This document shows, one piece after another, positions 49,132 through 58,850 of a DNA stretch of 64,000 nt. Within the stretch, counting starts at the first letter, position 1; each line of letters opens with the position of its first letter. The DNA lies in assembly GCF_016658545.1 (NCBI RefSeq), contig NZ_JACVZC010000022.1, positions 1 through 64,000 on the forward strand. Reading direction: 5' to 3'. Under the pieces are notes generated by a model, which had not been told where the DNA came from, searched no databases, and worked only from the letters and a program-made list of their open reading frames with translations. A program made the position numbers and the translations under genes. Source of the DNA: Pseudomonas sp. S37. GTDB taxonomy: Bacteria > Pseudomonadota > Gammaproteobacteria > Pseudomonadales > Pseudomonadaceae.

Positions 49132-50736
49132 TCAGCGGGCCGTGGCCAGCTCTTGTTGGACGCTGCCGACGGTACGTGGCCAAGGTTTACCAGCCTGGAC
49201 CTTCGCTGGCAAGTTCTTGATTGCCGCAACCGCTGCGTCACGGTTGGCGAAGCTGCCGTAAGTGACGACGTACAACGGCTTGCCCTGCAGGTCTTTCTTG
49301 AAGTAGCGATAGTCGCCACCCTGGGCTTTTACGTACGCCTGGGCCGAAGACTCGGAGCTGGTACCGAGGATCTGCACCACGTAATTGCCCGGTTTCTGGC
49401 CGGCGTACCAGCCACTGTTGCCCGCGCCGCCAGCGGCTGGTTTTTCAGCCGGTTTGGCTGCTGGCTTGGCCACGGCAACCTGGGTCGGTGCTGGCGCAGG
49501 CTTGGCCGGTGCAACCGGTTTGGCCGGCTGGGTTGCGACAGGTTTTGGCGCAGGCGCAACCGGCTGCACCGGCGCACTGGCTACAGGCCGTGCAGGCGCA
49601 GGCGCTGGGCCAGCCGGCACCCCTTGTGGCGGTGCAATGGTGGTTACGGTCGGTGGCGGGTTGCCAGGCTGCAGGGCGGTATCGCCGGCGGGGCTGCCTT
49701 CTTCACCCTCACCCATGCCTGCGGCCTGGGCCAACGGTTCGCGCATCACCGGCTGCGACTGACCAACCAGCGGCAACGGCATTGGCTGCGACGAACCGGA
49801 AAATTCGATATTGGCACCCTGCTTGCCGTCGCCCAGCGGCAACTGGGCCTGGGCGGCCGGCGCATCGGCGGGGGCCTTTTCGCCTTTCTTGGGCATCAAC
49901 ACCGCAGCCGCAACGGCGACCACGACCACAGCGGACAGCGCAAGCACATGTTTTTTAGGCATCTTGAACCCCATGGATGGTCGCTTGGCCGTAGAGCGGC
50001 TGGCGATCATGGCTTCGATCAAAGTGTCACGGGCGACCTGGTTGATGTTGCCAGGCCAACCGTCGGAGTTTTCATGGATATCGACGATCTGTTCACGGCT
50101 GAACACCTCGATGCCCCGGCCAGCCCCTTCCAGGCGCTGCTCCAGGTACTCGCGGGTTTCTTCTTCACTGTAGGGGGCCAACTCGATGATGTGGAAGCGT
50201 TCTTCCTCGACATTGAGCTCGTCCAGCCCGGCAATCAGCGAAGGCTCACCGAACAGGAACACGTGCGGGCGCCCTTCCGGTACCCCCGCCGCCAATTCCA
50301 GCAACGCTTGGAGTGCCGACTCGTCGAGTTGTTCCGCATCGTCCACCAGCAAATACACTTCCTGCCCGGTCAGTGCCAATTGCACCACCTTGGACAGGAT
50401 CGCCTGCATCTCGGCCTGGGCCACGTCCAGGTTTTGTGCAACCTGGCCGAGCACACTGGCGGCATCGCTGGCGCCACGGGCGGACACCACCACGCTCAGC
50501 ACCGCCTGCTTGTTGGTGCTGGCCACCAGTGCCTGGCGCAGCAGGGTCTTGCCGCTGCCCAGCGGGCCGCTGACTACCAGCATCAGCTGGCTGTAGCGCG
50601 CCAGGTGGTGCAACTGGCCGAGCACAGGCTTGCGCTGGGCCGGGAAAAACTTGAAGCCGGGCACGCGGGGCGCGAACGGATCGTGGCTCAACTGGTAATG
50701 GTCGAGAAAGGCCTCATCGGCATGCAAACTGGTCAT
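49132..50736 (-). CDS. damX: DamX-like AAA ATPase with SPOR domain
   Basis: Cell-division associated membrane protein of 534 residues. It has an N-terminal AAA domain (Walker A GPLGSGKT at 57-64, Walker B VYLLVDDAEQ near 125) and one membrane helix (about 265-282, HVLALSAVVVVAVAAAVL). A long Pro/Ala linker follows, then a C-terminal SPOR peptidoglycan-binding domain (about 450-530, YVVQILGTSSESSAQAYVKA). E. coli DamX has the helix and SPOR domain but a shorter cytoplasmic part; the fused ATPase is usual in pseudomonads. The order aroK-aroB-damX is conserved. Confidence 0.93.
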   Translation of the reverse strand: MTSLHADEAFLDHYQLSHDPFAPRVPGFKFFPAQRKPVLGQLHHLARYSQLMLVVSGPLGSGKTLLRQALVASTNKQAVLSVVVSARGASDAASVLGQVAQNLDVAQAEMQAILSKVVQLALTGQEVYLLVDDAEQLDESALQALLELAAGVPEGRPHVFLFGEPSLIAGLDELNVEEERFHIIELAPYSEEETREYLEQRLEGAGRGIEVFSREQIVDIHENSDGWPGNINQVARDTLIEAMIASRSTAKRPSMGFKMPKKHVLALSAVVVVAVAAAVLMPKKGEKAPADAPAAQAQLPLGDGKQGANIEFSGSSQPMPLPLVGQSQPVMREPLAQAAGMGEGEEGSPAGDTALQPGNPPPTVTTIAPPQGVPAGPAPAPARPVASAPVQPVAPAPKPVATQPAKPVAPAKPAPAPTQVAVAKPAAKPAEKPAAGGAGNSGWYAGQKPGNYVVQILGTSSESSAQAYVKAQGGDYRYFKKDLQGKPLYVVTYGSFANRDAAVAAIKNLPAKVQAGKPWPRTVGSVQQELATAR

Positions 50737-50751
50737 TGCGCTGTCACAACC

Positions 50752-51849
50752 TCAAAGCTGGGCCACGATCGCGCGGTAATCCGCCGACAGCGTGGCCTGT
50801 AGAATCTCTTTCGGATAGTCGTCGGTCACCACGGCCTCGCCCATCTGGCGCAGCAGCACCAGACGCAAACGACCGTCGAGCACCTTCTTGTCGACCGCCA
50901 TGTGCTCCATGAAATGCGCCGGGGTCATTTCCTGTGGTGGCACCACCGGCAAACCTGCGTCCTGCAACAGGCGGATTCCGCGATCGCGCTCGGCCTGGTC
51001 GATCCAGCCAAGGCGCATGGACATTTCCAGGGCCATCACCGTGCCCGCTGCCACGGCTTCGCCGTGCAGCCACACGCCATAGCCCATGTGGGTTTCGATG
51101 GCATGCCCGAAGGTATGCCCCAGGTTCAACGTGGCCCGCACGCCAGACTCACGCTCATCAGCGCCCACCACTGCGGCCTTGGCCGCGCAGGAACGGCGGA
51201 TGGCCTCGGTCAGGGCTGCCGGGTCGAGGGCACGCAGGGCCTGCATATTGTCTTCGAGCCAGGTGAGGAACGGCTTGTCACAGATCAGGCCGTACTTGAT
51301 CACCTCGGCCAGGCCTGCCGACAGCTCACGCGGCGGCAGGGTCTTGAGGCTGGTGGTATCGATCAGCACCGCGTTTGGCTGATAGAAGGCACCGACCATG
51401 TTCTTGCCCAGCGGGTGGTTGATGCCGGTCTTGCCGCCCACCGAAGAGTCGACCTGGGACAACAAGGTGGTTGGCACCTGGATGAAGTCGACGCCGCGCT
51501 GGTAGCAGGCAGCGGCAAAGCCGGCCATGTCCCCGATCACGCCGCCGCCCAGGGCAACCACGGTGGTACGGCGGTCATGCCGTGCTGTCAGCAGGCCATC
51601 GAATATAAGCTGCAGGGTTTCCCAGTTCTTGTGGGCTTCGCCATCGGGCAAGACCACTGGCAGCACCGAGTAGGCACCCAGGGTCTTGGCCAGGCGTTCG
51701 AGATACAAGGGTGCGACGGTCTCGTTGGACACGATGGCGACCTGCCGCCCGGCAATGTGCGGCGCCAGCAGTTCAGGCTGGTCCAGCAGGCCTTCGCCAA
51801 TGTAGATCGGGTAGCTACGCTCGCCCAGGTCGACCTTTAGTGTCTGCAT
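50752..51849 (-). CDS. aroB: 3-dehydroquinate synthase
   Basis: Second shikimate-pathway enzyme, turning DAHP into 3-dehydroquinate with NAD+ and a divalent metal. The 365-residue product has the NAD-binding region [20 protein letters not shown] (about 99-118), the [11 protein letters not shown] motif (about 150) and metal ligands in the [15 protein letters not shown] stretch (about 255-265). The ATG at 51849 was chosen from the family N-terminus [15 protein letters not shown]. Between aroK (97-bp gap) and damX. Confidence 0.97.
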   Translation of the reverse strand: MQTLKVDLGERSYPIYIGEGLLDQPELLAPHIAGRQVAIVSNETVAPLYLERLAKTLGAYSVLPVVLPDGEAHKNWETLQLIFDGLLTARHDRRTTVVALGGGVIGDMAGFAAACYQRGVDFIQVPTTLLSQVDSSVGGKTGINHPLGKNMVGAFYQPNAVLIDTTSLKTLPPRELSAGLAEVIKYGLICDKPFLTWLEDNMQALRALDPAALTEAIRRSCAAKAAVVGADERESGVRATLNLGHTFGHAIETHMGYGVWLHGEAVAAGTVMALEMSMRLGWIDQAERDRGIRLLQDAGLPVVPPQEMTPAHFMEHMAVDKKVLDGRLRLVLLRQMGEAVVTDDYPKEILQATLSADYRAIVAQL

Positions 51850-51946
51850 GTATCCCCACAATGTACTTGGGCGCGGTGCCATTCGGGCGACCAGCGCGGT
51901 AACGTTGAACCTCGCCTCGGCGCTGGTGGCCGAGAATAGTCCCGGG

Positions 51947-52465
51947 TTAACGGGGCGGCAACTGCTGCAAGCGCTCGAGAATGTCGATCACCACCATGCG
52001 TGGCGGCCGTTCGTCGGTTTCAATCACCAGGTCGGCGATCTCGCGGTAGAGCGGGTCGCGGGTTTCCAGCAAGGTACGCAAGGTCGCCTCGGGATTGGCG
52101 GTGCGCAACAGCGGGCGATTGCGGTCGCGCGCGGTGCGGCCGACCTGCTGCTCCACCGAGGCATGCAGGTAAATTACCCGGCCGCCCTGATGCAGCGCCT
52201 GGCGGTTGGCTTCGCGCATCACCGCGCCACCACCGGTAGCCAGCACCACGCCGTCGAGTGCGCACAGCTCGGCAATCATCGCCTGCTCGCGATCACGGAA
52301 ACCCGGCTCGCCTTCCTTGTCGAAAATCCACGGGATGTTGGCGCCGCACCGCAGTTCGATTTCCTTGTCGGAATCCTTGAACAGCAGGCGCAGCTCTTTG
52401 GCCAATAGGCGTCCAATGGTGCTTTTACCAGCGCCCATGGGCCCCACAAGTATCAAATTTCGCAC
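51947..52465 (-). CDS. aroK: Shikimate kinase
   Basis: Phosphorylates shikimate at O3. The 172-residue product has P-loop GPMGAGKST (8-16), shikimate-binding FKDSDKEIE (about 29-37) with the Asp pair, [15 protein letters not shown] (about 46-60), the GGGAV loop (78-82) and the lid arginines [11 protein letters not shown]. Its start lies 4 bp after the pilQ stop, the same pil-aroK-aroB link as in P. aeruginosa, and in E. coli with hofQ. Confidence 0.97.
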   Translation of the reverse strand: MRNLILVGPMGAGKSTIGRLLAKELRLLFKDSDKEIELRCGANIPWIFDKEGEPGFRDREQAMIAELCALDGVVLATGGGAVMREANRQALHQGGRVIYLHASVEQQVGRTARDRNRPLLRTANPEATLRTLLETRDPLYREIADLVIETDERPPRMVVIDILERLQQLPPR

Positions 52466-52469
52466 AGAA

Positions 52470-53732
52470 TCAACGACTCACAGCAATCGCCTGGTCACTC
52501 ATGATACGCGGAGTCAGGAAGACCAGCAGCTCGGATTTTTTCTCTTGTAATGCATCGCGTCGAAACAGCCGCCCAACATACGGCAGATCACCGAAAAATG
52601 GCACCTTGTCGACCACATTGTTTTGCGAAGTCGAGTAGACGCCACCGATCACGATCGTTTCGCCGTCCGCCACACGAACCTTGGCATTGACCTCGTTCTT
52701 GCGGATCGGCGGTACGTTGTTCAAGGCATTGACGTAATCCGGCTCGTCCTTGGTCACCCTCACGGTCATGATTACCTTGTTGTCCGGGGTGATCTGTGGG
52801 GTTACCTCCAGCGACAATGAAGCTTCGCGAAACGATACCGAGGTAGCGCCGCTCTGGCTGGTTTCCTGGTAGGGCACCTCGGTGCCCTTGAGGATCCTCG
52901 CGGTTTCCTTGTCGGCGGTGACCACCTTGGGCTGTGAAATGATCTCGCCGTTGCCGCTCTTTTCCATGGCGCTGAGCTCCAGGTCGAGCAGCACGCCCCC
53001 GCTCAGCAGCCCGAGGCCGACGCTGCTGCCGGCGCGCTCCACGCCGAGGTCGACGAACAGCTCCTTGCCGGGGCGCAGCTTTTCACCGTACAGCGGCCCG
53101 CCCCAGCGCCCCCCCAGGCTTTTCTCGTAATCGACATTGGCCTCGACAATACGCGCCTCGATCGCCACTTGACGCACCGGCACGTCCAACTGCGCCACCA
53201 GTTGCCGCAGCTCGGCCAGGCGTTCAGCCGGCAGGTACGCCACCAGCGTATTGGTGCGCTCATCAACGCTGAGGCTACCGGCCAGGCTGCCATCGCCCGC
53301 CAGGCTCGCCAGCAGCAATTGCGCCAGCTCGGCAGCCTTGGCGTGATGAATGGGCAGCAGCTCCCGACGCATTGACGGCAACTGCGCGTCCACGGTTTGC
53401 GCCACCCGCGCTTCGGCTGATTGCGTGGCAAATTCGGCGACAGGCGCCACCAACAGCACGTTGCCCTCCTGGCGCCGGGCCAGGCCTTTGCTGCGCAACA
53501 CCAGATCCAGCGCCTGGTCCCACGGCACATCCTGCAAGCGCAAGGTGACACTGCCCTGCACGGCATCGCTGGCCACCAGATTTACTCCGGCGTAGTCCGC
53601 CAGCACCTGCAACACCGCACGCACCTCGACGTCCTGAAAGTTCAATGACAGGGGTTCACCCTGGTAAGGCGTCGCCGACGCCAGCTGAATCGACAGCAGG
53701 GCTGCCAGCAGGTATTTCATCCACGTTTTCAT
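52470..53732 (-). CDS. pilQ: Short PilQ/HofQ-type secretin
   Basis: Outer-membrane secretin of type IV pilus or DNA-uptake systems. The protein is 420 residues, against over 700 in P. aeruginosa PilQ. A signal peptide ([16 protein letters not shown], from the second Met at 53720) is followed at once by a secretin N-terminal domain ([20 protein letters not shown]) and one N1-like domain, then the secretin barrel with [10 protein letters not shown] and [15 protein letters not shown]. The AMIN domains that bind peptidoglycan are absent, as in E. coli HofQ. The start overlaps the preceding pilO-pilP frame by 77 bp (65 from the second Met). Confidence 0.9.
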   Translation of the reverse strand: MKTWMKYLLAALLSIQLASATPYQGEPLSLNFQDVEVRAVLQVLADYAGVNLVASDAVQGSVTLRLQDVPWDQALDLVLRSKGLARRQEGNVLLVAPVAEFATQSAEARVAQTVDAQLPSMRRELLPIHHAKAAELAQLLLASLAGDGSLAGSLSVDERTNTLVAYLPAERLAELRQLVAQLDVPVRQVAIEARIVEANVDYEKSLGGRWGGPLYGEKLRPGKELFVDLGVERAGSSVGLGLLSGGVLLDLELSAMEKSGNGEIISQPKVVTADKETARILKGTEVPYQETSQSGATSVSFREASLSLEVTPQITPDNKVIMTVRVTKDEPDYVNALNNVPPIRKNEVNAKVRVADGETIVIGGVYSTSQNNVVDKVPFFGDLPYVGRLFRRDALQEKKSELLVFLTPRIMSDQAIAVSR

Positions 53733-54672
53733 TCAGGTCCGAGGCCTCCTTGCCCGGGTATTTGACAAGAGTGATGAACGCCGTGCGCTCATGCCACTCC
53801 CCCGCCATGAACAGCCGCTCACGCACCTCGACCTGGCGGTGATCAATGTGCTTTACCAGCCCTTGGTCGCGCCCTACCCGGTCGCCGGGACGCACGCGAT
53901 AGAGCCTTCCGGATGCCATCAGCAGCGCTTCGCGCGCAGCACCGCGCGCCAGGCTGCCGACCATTTCCAGCTGTGCTACCGGCACGCCGAGCAGCCCGCT
54001 ACCCTCCACCCGAGTTGCCGGGGGCGCAAACGGGTCTACTGCTGGCCTGGCCAAGGCTGCCCTTGCCGGTATATGGGCCATTACTGCTGTCGCTGGCATG
54101 GGTGCAGGCGCGTGGTAGGCATCAACCCGCAAGTGCAGGCGCAACAGCCCAGGCTGGCGATCAACCGCTGCCAGGCGCATGTCGCCGCTGCGCAGCACCC
54201 GCGCCTGGCCTAGCCATTCGTCCAGCCATAGCCGCAAGGCCGGGTATGGCCCCACCACCTGCAACTCAAGCGGCACTTTATGGAAGCCATCCTGTTGCTC
54301 GTCTTCCTGGACCTCGAGACGCTCCACAAGCAAACCCTGCGCATACCCCGAAACGCTCAGGCGCTCGAGCAGGTCGCTCATGCCCTCCCCGGCAGCCAGC
54401 AGCCAGCGCGCCGCCTGCAAGCGCTGCTCGGCAGCTGCCACAGATGCCCGTAGCTTCTGCAGCTCGGCCAACTGCAACGCCCGGCTCGCCTGCAGCTGGT
54501 TCAATTCGGCATGCCTGGCGTCCTCCCCCGCCTGTTGCTGCAAGCGTGCCGGCAGGAGCACCGCGCAGCCCGCGCCGAACAGCCCAACAGCGACCAACAC
54601 GGGCGCCCACCGGCGAAAGCGGCCGGAGCGCTCGACCACGGCCAACCAGGCCAACAGCTGCGCCGCATTCAC
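53656..54672 (-). CDS. PilO-PilP fusion protein
   Basis: One 338-residue frame carrying two normally separate pilus alignment proteins. Residues 1 to about 195 look like PilO: a membrane helix near 24-42 (VLVAVGLFGAGCAVLLPA), a coiled coil, and the PilO fold with VPLELQVVGPYPALRLWLDE. A Pro/Ala linker follows. Residues from about 215 look like PilP: RPAVDPFAPP, LEMVGSLARGAAREALLM, GRLYRVRPGDRVGRDQGLV. No lipobox precedes the PilP part, so PilP is tethered through the PilO helix instead of a lipid. The start overlaps pilN by 4 bp and the end runs 77 bp into pilQ. Confidence 0.82.
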   Translation of the reverse strand: MNAAQLLAWLAVVERSGRFRRWAPVLVAVGLFGAGCAVLLPARLQQQAGEDARHAELNQLQASRALQLAELQKLRASVAAAEQRLQAARWLLAAGEGMSDLLERLSVSGYAQGLLVERLEVQEDEQQDGFHKVPLELQVVGPYPALRLWLDEWLGQARVLRSGDMRLAAVDRQPGLLRLHLRVDAYHAPAPMPATAVMAHIPARAALARPAVDPFAPPATRVEGSGLLGVPVAQLEMVGSLARGAAREALLMASGRLYRVRPGDRVGRDQGLVKHIDHRQVEVRERLFMAGEWHERTAFITLVKYPGKEASDLNENVDEIPAGSPAVDSAGVGDALPG

Positions 54673-55205
54673 GACCAGAACGCCGAAACACGCGCAGCCA
54701 GTTGGAATTCGTCACCGCCCGGCAGGCTCTTGATGTGCTTGAGTTCCAGGTCGAGCAATACGTTCGAGCGGCCCAGGTCACGCATGAACTGCGCCACCAC
54801 AGCGCCCGACGCAGCCAGCCCAGTCATTTGCAAACGGCCGCTTTCAAGGCTCAAGTCGAGCAGCTGCACACCCTCAGGCAGCGCCGCTTCAAGGTCAGCG
54901 AACACACCGGCCACTACACCCTGATCAGCGCGCAAGCCCTCGAGCCCGGCGGCAGCGGCGAGCAGCGCTTCATGCTGAGCACGCACATCAGCCAGTGGCT
55001 GCAACTGCTCGCCCAGCAGGTCAAGGGCTGCCCGGTGTTCCGCGTTGGCCAGCGCCTGTTGCAGTCCACGCTGACGGGCCAACTGATCTACCAGCGTAAC
55101 GGCGCACAAGGCCAGTAATGCACCGGCAACCAGCTGGCCACGAAAACGCCGCAGCGCCGCCTGACGCTGGCGTTCGCGCCAAGGCAGAAGGTTCAGCCGC
55201 ATCAT
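54669..55205 (-). CDS. pilN: Type IV pilus inner-membrane protein PilN
   Basis: A 178-residue bitopic protein. The start MMRLNLLPWRERQRQ matches the PilM-binding INLLPWR motif of the family. A membrane helix lies near 25-43 (LVAGALLALCAVTLVDQLA), then a coiled coil and a PilN domain (about 95-175). It is coupled to pilM by an ATGA overlap and to the pilO-pilP gene by a 4-bp overlap. It passes the PilM signal to the periplasmic alignment complex. Confidence 0.9.
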   Translation of the reverse strand: MMRLNLLPWRERQRQAALRRFRGQLVAGALLALCAVTLVDQLARQRGLQQALANAEHRAALDLLGEQLQPLADVRAQHEALLAAAAGLEGLRADQGVVAGVFADLEAALPEGVQLLDLSLESGRLQMTGLAASGAVVAQFMRDLGRSNVLLDLELKHIKSLPGGDEFQLAARVSAFWS

Positions 55206-56083
55206 CGGCGTAATCCTCCCTGGGCCAAGGCGCAAGCCAGGAGCATGCTGCCATCGACCTGCTCAAGCCCCGCCAGGCCAGGCAGGTGCCGGCACGGCAC
55301 ATTCAACCGGTCGCCAAGCCCCAGCAACCAGCCAGGGTCAGTCGCCGGGCTGCCGGCAACCCACAGCTGCCCGGGCAACGGCCCTGCAGCAAGGAGTGCC
55401 TGCAGGCGCTCCGGCAGTTGCGCAGCGATTTCGGTGCCTGCCGTTTGCAGCTCATGCCGCTGGAATACCCCGCCCGGCCGCCAGTCATGAAGCGTCACGC
55501 TGTGCGCTTCGATGCGCAGCAACGCCGCTCCCTCAAGGTCGCCCGCTGGCAACATGCGGCACAAGGCAATCGTGTCGATCTCGACGGCCTCCAGCTGCAG
55601 TCCCGCGTCCTCGACCACCGCCTCAAGTGCTGCCAACGCGCTTTGTCGACAGGCTGCGACTATCACCTCGCTGCACCCTGGCTGCACGCCTGAAGCCCCA
55701 ATGACCTGAAAGTCCAGGGCCAGGTCCTCCAGCGGAAACGGAAACAGGCGTTCGGCATCGGCCAACAACTGCGCCTCCACCTGCTCCAGGCCCTGCTCGA
55801 CGGGTATGTGGCACAACTTGCAGATGACCTGGCTGGCCGGCAGCGCCATGGCTACGCGTCGCTGCCTGAAGCCACTGTGGCGATGTGCACGCCGCAACGC
55901 CGCCGCTACCTGGCCAGGCTCCGCTGCCCAGTCATTCCCCACCTCCAGGGGCAGCGGTTCCTGCGCCGAGCCCATCACCCGCCAGCGTCGCCTGCGCTGT
56001 TGCAGTTGCACCAACCGAATGGCATCAGGGGCAATTTCCACCCCTACGAGTGAACTGGCATCCATGCCAAAGCGTCCAAGCAT
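55202..56083 (-). CDS. pilM: Type IV pilus actin-like protein PilM
   Basis: Cytoplasmic actin-fold protein that binds PilN. The 293-residue product is shorter than P. aeruginosa PilM (about 354). The N-terminus MLGRFGMDASSLVGVEIAPDAI fits the family, and SEVIVAACRQSALAALEAVVEDAGL (two adjoining stretches, about 150) and the Asp in EIDTIALCR are present. The ATG at 56083 has AAGGAAG upstream. It is divergent from ponA, as in other pseudomonads, and heads the pilMN(OP)Q-aroKB-damX unit. Confidence 0.88.
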   Translation of the reverse strand: MLGRFGMDASSLVGVEIAPDAIRLVQLQQRRRRWRVMGSAQEPLPLEVGNDWAAEPGQVAAALRRAHRHSGFRQRRVAMALPASQVICKLCHIPVEQGLEQVEAQLLADAERLFPFPLEDLALDFQVIGASGVQPGCSEVIVAACRQSALAALEAVVEDAGLQLEAVEIDTIALCRMLPAGDLEGAALLRIEAHSVTLHDWRPGGVFQRHELQTAGTEIAAQLPERLQALLAAGPLPGQLWVAGSPATDPGWLLGLGDRLNVPCRHLPGLAGLEQVDGSMLLACALAQGGLRR

Positions 56084-56190
56084 CGCGACTTCCTTGCTGT
56101 CTGTTGCAACCCCGCGGCGACACTGGGCCAGAGCCACCTGCCAAGGCGACGGGTAGCCTGGCCGGTAACCCGGAGAGGCGAAAAAATGCG

Positions 56191-56196
56191 TATAAT
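56191..56196 (+). promoter_or_regulatory. -10 element of the ponA promoter
   Basis: Exact TATAAT, 66 bp before the ponA start, preceded by TGCG. No good -35 hexamer is placed 16-18 nt upstream, so the promoter may rely on extended -10 contacts. Confidence 0.5.
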
Positions 56197-56261
56197 GCCC
56201 AGCGTTTTTGGGTCCGCCGGACCTGCGTGCAATCCACTCTCAACCTGGACACCGAAAAGCC

Positions 56262-58715
56262 TTGATACGTCTGCTGAAGTTCTTCTGGTGGTCTTCCGTC
56301 GCAGTCATCTGCGCGCTCGTACTCGGTGTGAGCGGTGCGTTTCTGTATCTTAGCCCCAGCCTGCCCTCGGTCGATTCGCTCAGAAGCATCCAGTTGCAGA
56401 TCCCCCTGAGGGTGTACAGCAGCGATGGCAAGCTGATTGCCGAGTTCGGCGAAATGCGCCGTTCGCCGATCCGCTTTGCGGAAATTCCCCCACAGTTCAT
56501 TCAGGCACTGCTGTCAGCCGAGGACGACAATTTCCTCAACCACTACGGTGTCGACCCCAGCAGCCTGATGCGCGCGGCAACCCAGCTGGTGAAAACCGGT
56601 CATATCCAGACCGGCGGCAGCACCATCACCATGCAGGTGGCGAAAAACTTCTTCCTCAGCAGCGAACGCAGCTTCTCGCGCAAGACCAACGAAATCCTGC
56701 TGGCCCTGCAGATCGAGCGTGAGCTGACCAAGGACGAGATCCTTGAGCTGTATGTGAACAAGATCTACCTCGGCAACCGCGCCTACGGCATCGACGCCGC
56801 TGCCCAGGTGTACTACGGCAAGTCGATTCGTGACGTCAGCCTGGCGCAGATGGCAATGATCGCCGGCCTGCCCAAGGCACCGTCACGCTTCAACCCGCTG
56901 GCCAACCCGGTACGCGCCAAAGAACGCCGCGACTGGATCCTGGGCCGCATGTACAAGCTGGGCAAGATCGACCAGGCCAGCTATGAAGCTGCCCTGGCCG
57001 AACCGCTCAATGCCAGCTACCACGTGCCGACGCCTGAGGTGAATGCGCCGTACATCGCCGAGATGGCCCGTGCGGAAATGGTCGGCCGTTACGGCAGCGA
57101 CGCCTACACCGAGGGCTTCCGCGTCACCACCACAGTGCCCAGCGACATGCAGGAAATGGCCAACAAGGCCATCCTCAACGGCCTCTCCGATTATGACGAG
57201 CGCCACGGCTACCGCGGCCCCGAAGCACGCTTCCCGGGACGCACCCAGGCAGCCTGGCTGCAGGAGCTGGGCAAGCAGCGCATTCTTGGCGGCCTGGAGC
57301 CGGCCATTGTTAGCCAGGTCGAAAAAACCGGCCTAAGGGTGCTGACTCGAGACGGTCAGCAATCCGAGGTTGCCTGGGACACCCTGAAATGGGCACGCCC
57401 GTTCATCAACAGCAACTCGATGGGTCGCGCACCGCAATCGCCGGCCGACGTAGCCCAGGTCGGCGACCTGGTGCGCCTGCAACGCCTGGAAGATGGCACG
57501 TTCAAGTTCAGCCAGGTACCCGGTGCGCAAAGTGCGCTGGTCACACTGGACCCTTACAACGGCGCCATCCGCGCCCTGGTCGGCGGCTTCTCGTTCGAGC
57601 AGAGCAACTACAACCGTGCCATGCAGGCCAAGCGCCAACCGGGTTCCAGCTTCAAGCCGTTCATCTACAGCGCCGCGCTGGACAGCGGCTACACCGCTGC
57701 CAGCCTGGTCAACGATGCACCGATCGTGTTCGTTGACGAGTCGGTAGACAAAGTGTGGCGACCGAAGAACGACACCAACACCTTCCTCGGCCCGATCCGC
57801 ATGCGCGAAGCGCTGTACAAGTCGCGCAACCTAGTATCGATTCGCCTGCTGCAGGCCATGGGCGTGGACCGCACCATCGACTACATCGCCAAGTTCGGCT
57901 TCAACAAGCAGGACCTGCCACGCAACCTGTCGCTGGCTTTGGGTACCGCCACCCTGACCCCGATGGAAATCGCCACCGGCTGGAGCACCTTTGCCAACGG
58001 CGGCTACAAGATCACCCCGTACCTGATCGACCGCATCGAGAGCCGCAGCGGCGAGACGCTGTTCACCGCCAACCCTGCCCACGTGCCGCAAGGCGCCGAG
58101 GACCAGGCTGGCCTGGCCGCACCCGAGCAGCCGATCAGCACCGCAGCCATGCCAGGCGAAGCCCCGTCGGCCTTCGGCCAGGTGGCGCCTGTGCCGCAGA
58201 CCCCGGCCGTGGCTGAGCGGATCATCGACGGGCGTACCACCTACATCCTCACCAGCATGCTGCAGGACGTGATCAAGCGCGGCACCGGCCGCCGGGCGCT
58301 GGCCCTGGGCCGCACCGACCTGGCCGGCAAGACCGGTACCACCAACGAATCCAAGGACGCCTGGTTCTCTGGCTACAACGCCGATTACGTGACCACCGTG
58401 TGGGTCGGCTTCGACCAGCCGGAAACCCTGGGCCGCCGTGAGTATGGCGGCACTGCGGCGCTGCCGATCTGGATGAGCTTCATGGGTGCGGCACTCAAGG
58501 ACAAGCCTGCGCATGCTCCGGCAGAGCCAGAGGGTATCCTCAGCCTGCGCGTCGACCCGGTCAGCGGTCGCGCAGCCTCGCCAAGCACGCCGAATGCCTA
58601 CTTCGAGCTGTTCAAGGCCGAAGACTCGCCGCCATCGGTGGACGAGCTGGGTAATGGGGTGGCACCGGGCAGCCCGCTGCCGGCCGACGAAGCGACGCCG
58701 ATGGATTTGTTCTGA
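56262..58715 (+). CDS. ponA: Penicillin-binding protein 1A (bifunctional class A PBP)
   Basis: Peptidoglycan glycosyltransferase and transpeptidase in the inner membrane. The start is a TTG at 56262, giving MIRLLKFFWW and a membrane anchor at about 8-32; no ATG fits the family N-terminus. It has 817 residues. The GT51 domain carries EDDNFLNHYGVD and GGSTITMQVAKN (about 85-120). Transpeptidase motifs are SSFK with Ser462, SRN near 525, and KTGTT near 690. An OB-like insertion lies between the two domains and a Pro/Ala tail ends the protein. Monocistronic, with a strong terminator after it. Confidence 0.96.
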   Translation: MIRLLKFFWWSSVAVICALVLGVSGAFLYLSPSLPSVDSLRSIQLQIPLRVYSSDGKLIAEFGEMRRSPIRFAEIPPQFIQALLSAEDDNFLNHYGVDPSSLMRAATQLVKTGHIQTGGSTITMQVAKNFFLSSERSFSRKTNEILLALQIERELTKDEILELYVNKIYLGNRAYGIDAAAQVYYGKSIRDVSLAQMAMIAGLPKAPSRFNPLANPVRAKERRDWILGRMYKLGKIDQASYEAALAEPLNASYHVPTPEVNAPYIAEMARAEMVGRYGSDAYTEGFRVTTTVPSDMQEMANKAILNGLSDYDERHGYRGPEARFPGRTQAAWLQELGKQRILGGLEPAIVSQVEKTGLRVLTRDGQQSEVAWDTLKWARPFINSNSMGRAPQSPADVAQVGDLVRLQRLEDGTFKFSQVPGAQSALVTLDPYNGAIRALVGGFSFEQSNYNRAMQAKRQPGSSFKPFIYSAALDSGYTAASLVNDAPIVFVDESVDKVWRPKNDTNTFLGPIRMREALYKSRNLVSIRLLQAMGVDRTIDYIAKFGFNKQDLPRNLSLALGTATLTPMEIATGWSTFANGGYKITPYLIDRIESRSGETLFTANPAHVPQGAEDQAGLAAPEQPISTAAMPGEAPSAFGQVAPVPQTPAVAERIIDGRTTYILTSMLQDVIKRGTGRRALALGRTDLAGKTGTTNESKDAWFSGYNADYVTTVWVGFDQPETLGRREYGGTAALPIWMSFMGAALKDKPAHAPAEPEGILSLRVDPVSGRAASPSTPNAYFELFKAEDSPPSVDELGNGVAPGSPLPADEATPMDLF

Positions 58716-58797
58716 GGCTGGGTGGCTGGCGAGGCGCCCGACTCTGGTTTCGTGTGGGCGCTCGATCCCACAGGCACTGGCACTCCCTCGGCAAACA

Positions 58798-58829
58798 AAA
58801 AGCCCCGGCTCAAACGAGCCGGGGCTTTT
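58798..58829. terminator. Bidirectional terminator between ponA and maeB
   Basis: AAAAGCCCCGGCTC-AAAC-GAGCCGGGGCTTTT, a perfect 14-bp stem with a 4-nt loop and T runs on both strands, serving the convergent ponA and maeB. Confidence 0.92.
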
Positions 58830-58850
58830 CAATGACAGCTACAACAGCAA

